From assembly GCA_037367405.1 (NCBI GenBank), contig JAZKJV010008878.1, positions 434,001 to 498,000 of the forward strand: 64,000 nucleotides of DNA. The letters are read 5' to 3'. Position numbers and translations under genes: made by a program. The notes beneath the pieces were generated by a model, which ran no database searches, was not told where the DNA came from, and worked only from the letters and a program-made list of their open reading frames with translations. This DNA is from Ottelia alismoides. Its lineage: Eukaryota > Streptophyta > Magnoliopsida > Alismatales > Hydrocharitaceae. This document shows positions 11,608 through 21,255 of this stretch, one piece after another (the stretch's first letter is position 1; each line of letters opens with the position of its first letter).

Positions 11608-11663
11608 CGACATTTCTCATGGACTCAACAATGGTGGGCGTGTTTCTCGCAGCACTGGACTCC
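11556..11663 (+). other. Self-derived patchwork insertion in COP2 gag
   Basis: The 34 bases at 11527-11560 recur at 11630-11663. Between them is filler made of pieces found elsewhere in COP2: about 42 bases (11564-11604) are the reverse complement of the integrase region near 12526-12566, the next 15 (tgacgacatttctca) match 13615-13629 in sense, and ggactcaac copies match 11697-11705. A TGA in the filler closes the gag frame. The COP8 sequence shows the uninterrupted form. Confidence 0.85.
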
Positions 11664-11715
11664 AGAGTATGAGGCTGCACGTTCACAGATTCTGGCGGAC
11701 TCAACTATTCCTCCC

Positions 11716-14700
11716 ATGGAGGAGGCTTTTCATAGGTTGAGTAGGATTACTGTACCCTCTGCAGCCACTAGTCAGAATCCCTCAGCCATGGCAGCCAACA
11801 GGGGCCGTGGCTCTCATTACCAGGGCCGTGGACGTATTCCCCGTGGAAGGGGTGGCCGCACTAGGCCAACATGCTCATATTGTCACAGAATCGGCCATAC
11901 TGAGGATACATGCTACTCAAAGCATGGATTTCCTGCATCTGCACGAGCTGCTGAGCAGATAGAGCCTCCTTCTCCTGCTTCACTGGACCAGCGCTTTGAT
12001 GATCTGGTTGCCCGCCTCAGGGGCATTATACCACCATCTGGCCCAGCACCGACGACAGAGAGTCATACGGATGTTGCTGCTTCTGCATCTACGAGTACTT
12101 CAGGTAGTATACTTGCACTACATAGTAGTAGATTGGATACATTGCCATGGATCATGGACTCAGGCGCTACACATCATCTATGTGGCGACCAGAGTCTACT
12201 TTCAGGATATACTCAGATTCCTCCAGGACGGACAGTAGTGATTGCCGATGGCACTCACTCCCCCATCATGGGTCAGGGGGAGATTAGATTGACATCATCT
12301 ATGCAGCTCAAGAATGTTTTACATGCACCACAATTCTCTATGAATCTATTGTCAATCAGTCAGATTACGAAGGATCTCCAATGTCGAGCTATTTTTGATT
12401 CATCTTCTTTGATTTTTCAGGACATCCGTACGGGCAACGTGATTGGTCATGGCTATGAGCAAGGAGGCCTCTATCGTCTGAACCAAACCCCGTTTGCTGG
12501 AATCACCTCTTCTCCCGTTGGACAAGCATCTCCTCTCCTGTGGCATCTGCGCCTAGGTCACCTACCGCTTCAGAAGTTGTGTCATGTCTTACCTTATAGT
12601 CTTCCTCACGCATCTATCAAGTGTGAGGCGTGTCAGTTGGGAAAACATCACAGGTCGTCGTTTCCCAGTAGTCAAGGTCGGAGTAGTAACTCCAAATTTG
12701 AGTTGTTTCATGTTGATGTCTGGGGTCCAAGTCGTGTTCCCGATCATCAGGGACACAGGTATTACATTGTTTTTGTGGATGATTTCTCTAGAGCATCATG
12801 GGTATTTTTAATGAAAAATAAGTCTGAAGCTGGAAATATTATTATTCACTTTCTAAATGAAATTCAGAATGTTTTTTCCACCACTGTCAAATTTTTGAGA
12901 AGTGACAATGCTTTAGAATTGTGCACCAATAATCTCGCAAACTATTACAATTCTAAAGGAATTGTTCACCAAACTTCCTGTGCCCATACGTCTCAACAAA
13001 ATGGGGTTGCAGAAAGAAAACACCGTCACCTTCTTGATGTCACAAGGTCTCTTCTCATTCAGAGTCATGTTCCGTATTCCTACTGGGGTGATGCAGTTCT
13101 TACTGCATGTTATCTTATAAACCGTATGCCCTCGTCCGTCTTGAATGAACAGATTCCCTTCTCACTTATTTATCCTGACAAGGATCTGTTCACTCTTACC
13201 CCTCGTGTGTTTGGGTCTGTCGCATTTGTCCATCAGTTGTCGCCTGGTTTGGATAAGCTCTCCCCTAGGGCTATCAAGTGTGTCTTTGTGGGGTACTCCA
13301 GAACTCAAAAGGGGTACAAGTGTTTTGACCCTCTGCGTCGGCGGTATATGATCAGTGCAGATGTTACATTCTTTGAGTCCATCATGTATTTCTCAGACTC
13401 TGGGAACATGCAGCCACCATCCATATCCCCTGATACTGTGTTCATGACACCACCAACATCTCAATCACCACCACCACCACCACCACCACCACCGTCATCA
13501 ATAGTACCTCCATTACCATTCCATTACACCCGGAGGCCAAATCAAGCTCATGGTCCTGACCAGTCAACTAGCTCGCCTACGGTATGTAATGAGAATATTA
13601 ATGTTGATGAATCTGACGACATTTCTCAGCAGGGTGCATTACAGGAGCATGGTGATACCATGGCGGACCTAAATGTTCCAATCGCTCTACGCAAGTCGAA
13701 GAGAAGCTGTGTTCAGTATCCAGTATCAGCCGTGGTGTCGTTTGAGAGGCTATCTGGACCATTCAAGACGTTTGCATTAGCACTTTCAGATACAGCCATT
13801 CCACGGAACCATCATGATGCTATGCAGGATGCTAGATGGCGACTAGCAATGGAAGAGGAGATGGAGGCACTTCAGTCTAGAGGAACCTGGAGTTTGGTTC
13901 CTATACCTCCAGATGTTAGCCCGGTGAGTTGCAAATGGGTGTTTACAGTTAAGCACAATGCAGATGGTTCCATTGACAGGTACAAGGCACGCCTTGTTGC
14001 TCGGGGCTTCACGCAGACATACGGGGTAGATTACCTCGACACCTTCTCCCCTGTAGCGCGTCATTCCACTTTACGGATACTGTTATCTGTTGCTGTTGCT
14101 AAAGACTGGCCACTATATCAACTAGACGTAAAGAATGCCTTTTTGTATGGAGATTTGCAGGAGGAAGTCTATATGCAACAGCCACCTGGTTTTGCTGTTG
14201 AGGGGGAGTGTTCCAAGGTTTGCAGATTGCATAAGGCCATCTATGGTCTTAAGCAGAGCCCCAGAGCATGGTTCCAAAAGCTTTCAGACCTCTTTGAGAA
14301 ACAAGGATACAAACGCTCCAATGCTGATCATTCCTTGTTCGTGCAGAAGACGGCGAGAGGTATCATTGTAATCATGGTTTATGTTGATGATATCTTGATT
14401 ACAGGTGATGATGACCAAGGCATTAAGCAAGCAAAGGAAAGGCTGGGAAACGAGTTTGTCACTAAGGACTTGGGAGTCCTTAGATACTTCCTGGGGCTGG
14501 AATTTGCGAGAAATCCATACGGATTAGCCATGACACAGAGGAAGTATGTCACAGATCTACTGAGTGAGACAGGTATGCTAGGGTGTCGACCTGCTACAAC
14601 ACCAATGGACCCTAGCATGAAGCTGTATGATGATGACACGGAAGAGGTGGATCAGAGAAGGTACAGAGAACTGGTAGGCAAATTACTGTATGTCACTATC

Positions 14701-15333
14701 ACTAGACCTGATATACAGTTTGCAGTGAGTCGTGTGAGCCAGTTCATGGAGCAACCACGCCAGGTCCATATGGATGCCATACACATGATTCTGAGATATC
14801 TAAAATCATCTCCAGGTGCAGGCTTGCTATTTAAGAAAGGAAAGGAGATTTCTGTTACAGGATGTGCGGATGCAGACTATGCAGGATGCCCCAAGGACAG
14901 GAAGTCAACGTCAGGGTTTGCAGTCTATGTTGGAGATGCTCTAGTTTCATGGAAGAGCAAGAAGCAGACAGTAGTAGCTAGATCCAGTGCTGAATCAGAA
15001 TATAGAGCTATGGCCCAGGCGTGCACAGAAATGATGTGGGTAAAATCCTTGCTTGCAGACCTATGTATTGATATACCTCTTCCTATGATGCTGGAATGTG
15101 ACAACCAGGCCGCCCTGTTCATTGCAAATAACCCAGCTTTTCATGAGAGGACCAAGCATATTGAGGTCGACTGTCACTACATACGTGACATGATTCAGAA
15201 GGGGTTCATTGCTACATCTCACGTTACATCAGCGAATCAGACTGCTGATATCTTCACCAAAGCATTATTAAAAGGCCCATTCCAGAAGTGTGCGTCCAAG
15301 CTGAGCATGATTGATATCTATGCTCCATCTTGA
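11716..15333 (+). CDS. COP2 pol: zinc knuckle, protease, integrase, reverse transcriptase, RNase H
   Basis: An open 1,205-codon frame, really the continuation of gag; coding sequence in this frame resumes after the patchwork at about 11662 (PEYEAARSQI). In order: CCHC zinc knuckle C-X2-C-X4-H-X4-C (residues 53-66), aspartic protease DSGATHH (148-153), integrase zinc domain ending CEACQLGKHH, integrase core with FHVDVWGPSR and QQNGVAERKHR, proline/histidine-rich spacer (13470-13500), RT with YVDD at 14380-14391, and RNase H with DADYAG and SSAESEYRAMA. The TGA stop (15331-15333) overlaps the purine tract. All key motifs are present. An internal start is unlikely to be efficient, so expression of this half is uncertain. 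Confidence 0.93.
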   Translation: MEEAFHRLSRITVPSAATSQNPSAMAANRGRGSHYQGRGRIPRGRGGRTRPTCSYCHRIGHTEDTCYSKHGFPASARAAEQIEPPSPASLDQRFDDLVARLRGIIPPSGPAPTTESHTDVAASASTSTSGSILALHSSRLDTLPWIMDSGATHHLCGDQSLLSGYTQIPPGRTVVIADGTHSPIMGQGEIRLTSSMQLKNVLHAPQFSMNLLSISQITKDLQCRAIFDSSSLIFQDIRTGNVIGHGYEQGGLYRLNQTPFAGITSSPVGQASPLLWHLRLGHLPLQKLCHVLPYSLPHASIKCEACQLGKHHRSSFPSSQGRSSNSKFELFHVDVWGPSRVPDHQGHRYYIVFVDDFSRASWVFLMKNKSEAGNIIIHFLNEIQNVFSTTVKFLRSDNALELCTNNLANYYNSKGIVHQTSCAHTSQQNGVAERKHRHLLDVTRSLLIQSHVPYSYWGDAVLTACYLINRMPSSVLNEQIPFSLIYPDKDLFTLTPRVFGSVAFVHQLSPGLDKLSPRAIKCVFVGYSRTQKGYKCFDPLRRRYMISADVTFFESIMYFSDSGNMQPPSISPDTVFMTPPTSQSPPPPPPPPPSSIVPPLPFHYTRRPNQAHGPDQSTSSPTVCNENINVDESDDISQQGALQEHGDTMADLNVPIALRKSKRSCVQYPVSAVVSFERLSGPFKTFALALSDTAIPRNHHDAMQDARWRLAMEEEMEALQSRGTWSLVPIPPDVSPVSCKWVFTVKHNADGSIDRYKARLVARGFTQTYGVDYLDTFSPVARHSTLRILLSVAVAKDWPLYQLDVKNAFLYGDLQEEVYMQQPPGFAVEGECSKVCRLHKAIYGLKQSPRAWFQKLSDLFEKQGYKRSNADHSLFVQKTARGIIVIMVYVDDILITGDDDQGIKQAKERLGNEFVTKDLGVLRYFLGLEFARNPYGLAMTQRKYVTDLLSETGMLGCRPATTPMDPSMKLYDDDTEEVDQRRYRELVGKLLYVTITRPDIQFAVSRVSQFMEQPRQVHMDAIHMILRYLKSSPGAGLLFKKGKEISVTGCADADYAGCPKDRKSTSGFAVYVGDALVSWKSKKQTVVARSSAESEYRAMAQACTEMMWVKSLLADLCIDIPLPMMLECDNQAALFIANNPAFHERTKHIEVDCHYIRDMIQKGFIATSHVTSANQTADIFTKALLKGPFQKCASKLSMIDIYAPS

Positions 15334-15340
15334 GGGGGAG
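15333..15340 (+). other. COP2 polypurine tract
   Basis: agggggag lies immediately before the 3' LTR and overlaps the pol stop codon; it primes plus-strand DNA synthesis in copia elements. Confidence 0.85.
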
Positions 15341-15493
15341 TGTTGACGTATATGTTGACGCACAGACTACTTTGTATTTCTTTGTTATTTTATTTTCTTG
15401 TTAGTCTTCTTGTGTAATTTACCCATAGGCTACTCTCCTATATAAGAGAGCCTAGGGCTGAGGAATAGAATAACTTATTCGCGTTTCCCAACA
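15341..15493 (+). repeat. COP2 3' LTR
   Basis: Identical over 153 bases to 10331-10483, including the duplicated 12-base terminus, and followed by GATTG. Confidence 0.95.
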
Positions 15494-15831
15494 GATTGTA
15501 TTGAAGTTTAAAAAAATGAGTAGTTTTTGTGATGTGATTGTATTGAAGTTTGAAAAAGTGAGTAGAAGTGGAGTAGTTTATAATTTTTATATGATATGGT
15601 ATAATATATTGTTTTTTGATGGAATTGATGATGGGGAATTGATTTATTTATTTTTTTAAAAGATAAAAAGTGGGGTCCATGTAGGAGTGAGAAAATATGA
15701 GGTATAAACCCCTCAAAGAGGGGTTTACCCCTTTAGCCGAACAGTACCTAAGGCTTTTCTCAAGGGACCATTCCAGAAGGGCTCATCCAAGCTGAGCATG
15801 ATTGACATCTATGCTCTATCTTGAGGGAGAG

Positions 15832-15976
15832 TATAGAGATATATTTATGTATTCGTACTGCATCCTTAGTTTCTTATTCTTGTGTCTATTATATGTAATT
15901 TACTCATAGGTATCTCCTCTATACAAGAGAGCCTAGTGTTCACAGAAATAAGCGACTCTATTATTTTTTCCCAACA
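15832..15976 (+). repeat. COP1 3' LTR
   Basis: 145 bp, preceded by the last COP1 codons (15752-15825) and the purine tract ttgagggagag, ending cccaaca and followed by ATTAT. Its first base pair is mutated from TG to TA. Confidence 0.85.
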
Positions 15977-16009
15977 ATTATGATTTGACCTTGAAGTTAG
16001 CGCATTTAT

Positions 16010-16934
16010 AGTTGGGAATGGTGGGGATTGCAGATAGAAAATAAGTGAATAATTTATTATGTACCATAGGATTCTCTTTATATAGAGAGGAAACCCTAGA
16101 AGTGAAAGGAGGTTATCTTGTTGGAATACGTAGGTGCCCTACTGAAATTATAAATAAAAAGAAATTAAAGGTTGTCATAATACTATAGTACATTATCATA
16201 ATAACACTCCCCCTCAAGCTGGAGTATATATGTCAATCATACTCAACGTAGATGAACACTTCTAGAATGGTCCCTTGGCGAGTGCTTTAGTGAATATATC
16301 AACCGTCTGTTTTAGGGAATTGACATGAGAGGTAAAAATGACACCATTCTTTGTATATCCTTTGGTGTAATGACAATTGACCTCAATGTGCTTAGTTTGT
16401 TTATAGAATGTAGGATTATTGGCAATGAATAATGTTGTATGGTTGTCACACATGAGCTACATAGGGAGAGACATCTCTATAGTTAGGTTAGCTAGGTTTA
16501 GAATCTATGTGACGCACATCATCTCAATGTTGGCCTAAGATATGACCTTGTATGTAGAGTCTGCACCCAATCTGGTCACCACTGTCTACTTCCTGCTTTT
16601 TCAAGAAACAAAATAGCTACCAAAAGGACAACTAAGACCAACGGTTGACTTGTTGTCTTTAGGATATCTCGCGTGGTCTGCAACTGCACATCTTGATATA
16701 GTAAAGGATGTCTCCTTGTTAAAAAGTAGTCCCGAACCTGGTAAGGACTTTAGATACCTAAGCATCATCATGACTGCAATCCATGTGGGCTTATCGTGGA
16801 TGCTCCATGAACGGAATGATATTGCTTAAAGCAAAGGAGATATTTGTTCTGGTGATGGTCACATAGAGGAGCTTCCCAACTAGCTCTCTATACCTCCTCT
16901 TGTCAATACTTTCTGTGTCATCATCATAGAGTTT
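16010..16934 (-). pseudogene. COP3 copia remnant: 3' LTR and RNase H/RT end
   Basis: 16010-16206 resembles a copia LTR in minus orientation (tctttatatagagagg promoter block, end ataaca), followed by the purine-tract complement ctccccctcaagctgg at 16207. Minus-strand frames then give the RNase H end (DNHTTLFIANNPTFYKQTKHIEVNCHY region, 16262-16453) and RT-to-RNase H linker, stopping near 16934 at the TKLYDDDTE block. There it is interrupted by NAR. Stops and frameshifts show it is dead. Confidence 0.8.
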
Positions 16935-16999
16935 TGTTAGAGTATGCATCCATAGTTGGGTAATTCGATCCCTCTAGGATCCAATTACCAATTTACCAC

Positions 17000-18327
17000 C
17001 ATAGAAGGCCATATCGATATCGATATCGTATCGATCTGCTTGGAAAAGGATATGTTGGGATATATTGTCGATATATGGACGATATCGGTAGAAATGTCGG
17101 AAATGACTCAAAAAATTGTAATTTTTGTTATTTTTTTAGAAATTAAGATCATCCAAGATATTAAAACAACACATGACCTACAAATACACACTTATATCAC
17201 ACATATCGATCATTTATACCCAGTATATCGCACATATTCTCCATTTCGAACATATCGATGCTAATGTTGATTCCTAACTTATAGATATTGGGAATGGAGT
17301 TTGTCTAAGTTCTTCCTTCTTAGAACGCTAAATAAGTTATAATTATACTCGTAGATCACACATATCGATCATCTATGACCCTTATACAGTATTTTTTTAG
17401 AATAAGTACGGGTGAGCCCCCCCTATTGGGAATCACCGCTACACGATTTTCATTATATTTAAATAACTCTTATATAGTACATATTGGTCATATCGAACAT
17501 ATCACTAGTACTGTTAATTGTTGTTGACCTATAGATATTAGAAATTGAATTCGTCCAAGTTCTTAGAATACTAAATAACTTACAAATCTACTCTTAGATC
17601 ACACATATCGATCTTCTATGACCCTTATATCGCATATATCGTTCAGATCGGGCATATCATTGTTGCTGTTGATTGCTAACTTGTGGATATTGGAAATGTA
17701 GTTCATCCAAGTTCTTATAACACTTAATAACTTACAAATATACACCTATATCTCACATATCGATCATCTTTGACCCTTATATTGCACACTTATATTGCAT
17801 CACATATTATGTATAAACAAAATGTTTGAGCTATTTTTGGAACCAAACAAATAAAGAACATAATAGCTTTTTTTTAAAAGAGACATGATTCATAATAACA
17901 TTTTCGAAAGGGGAAGAAGAATTAAAATCGATTAGATAGCCTCAAGTTGAAGAACCATTGTATGCACCTGCCTGTCGCACCATACCCTACCAGACGGGGG
18001 TGCAGGGGCAGTGGCCCAACCCGAAATAAAATATATGATGTGTTTTAGTACTAGGAGTAGCAAAATAAGTAGTGAAATCAAGTTTATAAGGGTTTATTCA
18101 TCTCTCTCTATATGGGTGAAATTTCGGCGATATCGATCGATTTCCGGGATTTTGTGTACTAAATCCAACCATTTTTTGACCGATAAAGGCTGATATGGCA
18201 ATATATAATTGATATATTTGTCATATATCGTAGATATCCTGGTAAATATATATGCACCCTGATATCGATATCCCCTTCCTCTCGATACCGATATATCGAC
18301 GATATATCGTCGATATTTCGCGGTATG
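17000..18327. mobile_element. hAT-A: 1.3-kb ATATCG-rich hAT-like element in the NAR 5' LTR
   Basis: The left end is CATA-GAAGGCC-ATATCG and the reverse complement of the right end is CATA-CCGCGAA-ATATCG, with the same spacing as the ends of the 225-bp element at 54547-54771. Dense ATATCGAT palindromes fill both ends; the middle is AT-rich and non-coding. I see no clear 8-bp target duplication, so the exact borders are tentative. Confidence 0.6.
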
Positions 18328-18599
18328 ACTGTCTATTATTATCACTTCCACTCAGGTTTAGTCCCGCATCGTCTGCTAGTGCGACTTGATCATATAGGTG
18401 GGGCTATATAAGAAGTCTTGCACTACCTGTATTCATTGAGAGAGAGAGAGTTCAATATACATATTATCATTTTGAGATGGTTTTCCCGTGGTTTTATCCC
18501 ACTCCTTATGGAGCAGGGTTCCTTGTAAAACCCGGTGTTCTTCATTGTTCTTTATCATTGTTATCTCTGATCATGCTTCCTTATCATTGTTTTTCTACA
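18328..18599 (+). promoter_or_regulatory. Promoter half of the NAR 5' LTR
   Basis: It contains a TATA box (gctatataag near 18402-18411), a GA microsatellite and the LTR end tctaca just before the primer site. Confidence 0.65.
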
Positions 18600-19624
18600 C
18601 GGTATCAGAGCATGTTCGATTTTGATTTGGTTTTGAAGATTTGATTATGTTCATGTTCATTATTATTCAAGTTTGAGAAAGTCATTAGGGTTTTTGATGA
18701 AACCCTAATTTTATGCAGTCGTTGCTAACACCAAGTTCTAGAAAATCTAGTGTTTCTGCACCCCTAAGAAATTGTCAATCGCGTGCTGTGATCTGAAGGC
18801 GCATAAGTCCCCGCACGGCCATCTCCAGGGTCTTGATTGTGCGCACTTGAATCTCCTCGCCAAAGAACACATGTAGCTTCTACTACTTCTACATGCGATA
18901 CCTCCTAACACATGCCCTTTTCATCAATTATCAAATTTTTGGAATCCTAAGGCACCGTCAAACGGTGTATGAAGGTCTCATTTCCATATTTCGGCTACTG
19001 CTCGCTAGCCTAGGAGATGGGATTAAAGCCTTAAATCCGTCTGAGGAAGGGCGTAGTAAGCGACGAAATGCTTCGGGGAGTTGAAAATAAGCATAGATCC
19101 GGAGATTCCCGAATAGGTCAACCTTTCAAACTGCTGCTGAATCCATGGGCCCAATTTGGGCTGTGAGTTTTTAGAAAAAAAAGGAGAGTTAATTGAAAAA
19201 AGAGAGGAACAACTTTAAAAAATAGGACAAAAGTCAAAAAAGGAGAGAGAGATTTTGTTTTTCCCTATTTTTTTTATTCTCCCAACTTGGTCGATGTCTT
19301 GTTTTTCAATATGTATGGGAGAAAGGGGGAGTATAGTAGAGCTTTCACATTCAGAACTCTACCATCGAGGCACTCCATGATCTAGTGGACCTATTTCTTT
19401 GAGTTCTCTAGAGAGAGTCTCGGTTTCAGACTCAATTATCTAGCAATCATGAACTCTAGTATGAGATCCTTCCAAGGTTCTTATGAGAGAGAACCCACTT
19501 TGAGGTCCCTATGAGAAAGGCTCATCTTCAAAGATTTATGCATGTATATTCTCATGGTGATCTTTGTTTGATCCTTTAGAGAGATGGATTAGTCTTCAGT
19601 GAAGGAGACATGTTGCATGCCTGA

Positions 19625-19765
19625 GTTCTCCGATGGGGAGACTCATTCTGGTTTCAGTGACTAACAAATATAAAGTATACGTTCTCTGACGAGGAGACCT
19701 AGTTCAGTTTCGGTGACTTTCATAGATGCAATACAAAGCATACGTTCTCCGATGAGGAGACTTGG
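19625..19765 (+). repeat. NAR internal degenerate tandem repeats
   Basis: Units starting gttctcYgaYgRgGAGAC occur at 19625, 19681 and 19744 (spacings 56 and 63), with weaker relatives upstream from about 19340 (gagttctctagagagag, ggttcttatgagagag). They give the internal region an unusual repetitive, non-coding structure. Confidence 0.65.
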
Positions 19766-20005
19766 TTCACACTCCAGCCCTTCAATTCCTCTTCATTAGC
19801 ATGACAAGAGAAGCAATGTCCTCAACAAGCAATCAGTAGAGTATGCGTTGAGTTAATACTATTCTTAGTGTCTTGTATTGTATGAGTGTGTGATTTCTTT
19901 CTGTTTGTTCAAGATGAGCATTGCATGATCCAGCTTGAGGGGGAGTGTTAGTCTATCACAGATGGGTAATTGAATCCTTCCAAGGTCCAATTACTACATC
20001 CACAG

Positions 20006-21255
20006 GTAAGAAGACCCGCACCACGTGAATAGAAACATTAATTGTACCATCATTAGAAAATAAGTGCTCATTTTTTCTTGGACCGTATGGGATGATGAGG
20101 AAGGTATACGAGCAAGAGATTTAGTAACTCTTGGTCTCCGAGAGTATACATGGGAGAAGATGTCAACTTGGGTAAGAGGGGATGAATTATTACAGGAGAT
20201 GGTAGGTAAACCTCTATATTTAACTTAGATGGTGTCATCAGGTCTCTTGAAGGAAAGAAGTACATAATATACTTAAAGAAAGTGATGTCAACAGTCACAT
20301 AGTACTTATGTGTTCTGTCTGACAAGGTTAAAGCAAAGATACCCCTTTTGGGTGTGAAAATGTCCTATGAAATGCACTTGATTGACCAAAGAGATAGCTT
20401 GTCTAAAAATGGAGTTAAGTGATGAATAAAGACAACATACCTAAAGACACAAGGGTTTGGAGAAATAAATCCTTATCGAGAAACACTATTGAAAAGGGAC
20501 TTGTTCCTCTAATATCGAAGATGGCATGCGATTAACCATATAGCAAGTGGTAAGAACATCGTGTAATAAGAGTGAGGAGCGTGACTATATCAAGAGAGTC
20601 CTTGTGACATCTAAAAGATGCGTGTTTTTCCTCTCTACAACACCATTCTACTGCAAAGTATGGCACATGAGATTTTATGTAGTATTCTTCATGACTTGAA
20701 AAATCAACATTGGTAGTCAATGGAAAATTGGAAGCGGGAGAACGCATATACTTGATAATTGCAAGAAAAGATTCTTTATTTCGATGATAAAATTCTTCAT
20801 GATATTACCAGCTCGAACTTATGTGCCATTAGAACAATCCAAGAGAATCGAGAAAAATAATCTACAACCACAAGATAAAGATAATGTCACCAGACCAAAG
20901 TGTCAAATTGAGCCAATTTAAATAGAGAACTACTACTACGACCATGATGACTTGGAAAACTAGTATGATGATGCTTCCCAAGCTGGCATGCTTCGAATTG
21001 GAAGCTGGAACGGGATGAGATTTGTGGTAGGACTCCAAATAACTTCTGAAGAGGTAAATGACAAAATCGAAGATGGCACATGTAGGGGAGAGTGGTCCAG
21101 TAGAGATAGAAGATCTGTCTGCATACGGAGATGTGACCAACATGTAGAAACACCTTTGCTCATGGCTACACCTGATTACTCTCCTTGTAAGTGCATCTTG
21201 AAACACAAGAGAAGATAGATCAAATATGACACGCCAATTGAGTTCCTTAACAGGT
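20006..21255 (-). pseudogene. COP3 copia remnant: integrase and upstream of RT
   Basis: Minus-strand frames carry the pre-RT spacer (20068-20325, YYVTVDITFFKYIMYF), integrase core remnants (20530-20750) and the integrase zinc domain (20860-21206, FEACQLGKHHHTSF). It ends abruptly near 21255 at the sequence equivalent to ITKDLQ. Together with 16010-16934 it looks like one copia with the RT region lost and NAR in the gap. Confidence 0.78.

Larger units (their letters stand above)
10331..15493 (+). mobile_element. COP2: young Ty1/copia element with identical LTRs
   Basis: A full 5,163-bp copia: 153-bp LTRs at both ends that I find identical base for base, a perfect Met-tRNA primer site, a GC-rich leader, gag-pol, a purine tract abutting the 3' LTR and a 5-bp duplication GATTG. 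Identical LTRs mean little or no time since insertion. It lies inside MITE1, which lies inside COP1. Its proteins are very close to those of COP8 (59813-63994), but a patchwork insertion in gag adds a stop, so this copy probably depends on a helper. Confidence 0.97.
10204..15748. mobile_element. MITE1: Tourist-like (PIF/Harbinger) MITE interrupted by COP2
   Basis: Removing COP2 and one GATTG leaves a 377-bp non-coding element. Its ends are inverted repeats (ggttgtgtttggta on the left; the right end reverse-complemented is ggtactgttcggct), and it is flanked by TAA at 10201-10203 and 15749-15751. It splits the RNase H end of COP1: joining at TAA restores the COP1 sequence ttcactaaggcttttctcaag. 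A 378-bp relative lies at 42779-43156. TWA duplications and GTTTGG termini are typical of Tourist MITEs. Confidence 0.85.
5468..15976 (+). mobile_element. COP1: old Ty1/copia element, host of the nested MITE and COP2
   Basis: Two 145-bp LTRs (5468-5612 and 15832-15976), a degenerate primer site after the first, a degenerate gag-pol, a purine tract before the second LTR and a perfect 5-bp duplication ATTAT define a complete copia insertion. About 5.5 kb of its length is a later MITE+COP2 insertion (10204-15751). Its LTRs differ at many positions and the coding region has many stops, so it is the oldest layer of this nest. Short LTRs and gene order suggest an Ale/Retrofit-like lineage (inference). 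Confidence 0.9.
16935..20005 (+). mobile_element. NAR: non-coding LTR retrotransposon (TRIM/LARD-like)
   Basis: The 5' LTR begins tgttagagtatgcatcc at 16935 and ends tctaca at 18599; a near-perfect primer site follows at 18600 (cggtatcagagcatg). After a 1,346-bp internal region without any recognisable gene come a purine tract (cttgagggggag, 19934-19945) and a second LTR start (tgttagtctatcacag, 19946) matching the first for about 60 bases before it is cut off. Without the ATATCG insert the 5' LTR would be about 337 bp. The element lacks coding capacity and would depend on another copia. It sits inside COP3. Confidence 0.75.

Noticed and set aside
19625..19765. Regular repeats as a CRISPR array
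   Set aside because: Units are degenerate, spacing varies, there are no unique spacers or cas genes, and the context is a plant LTR element.
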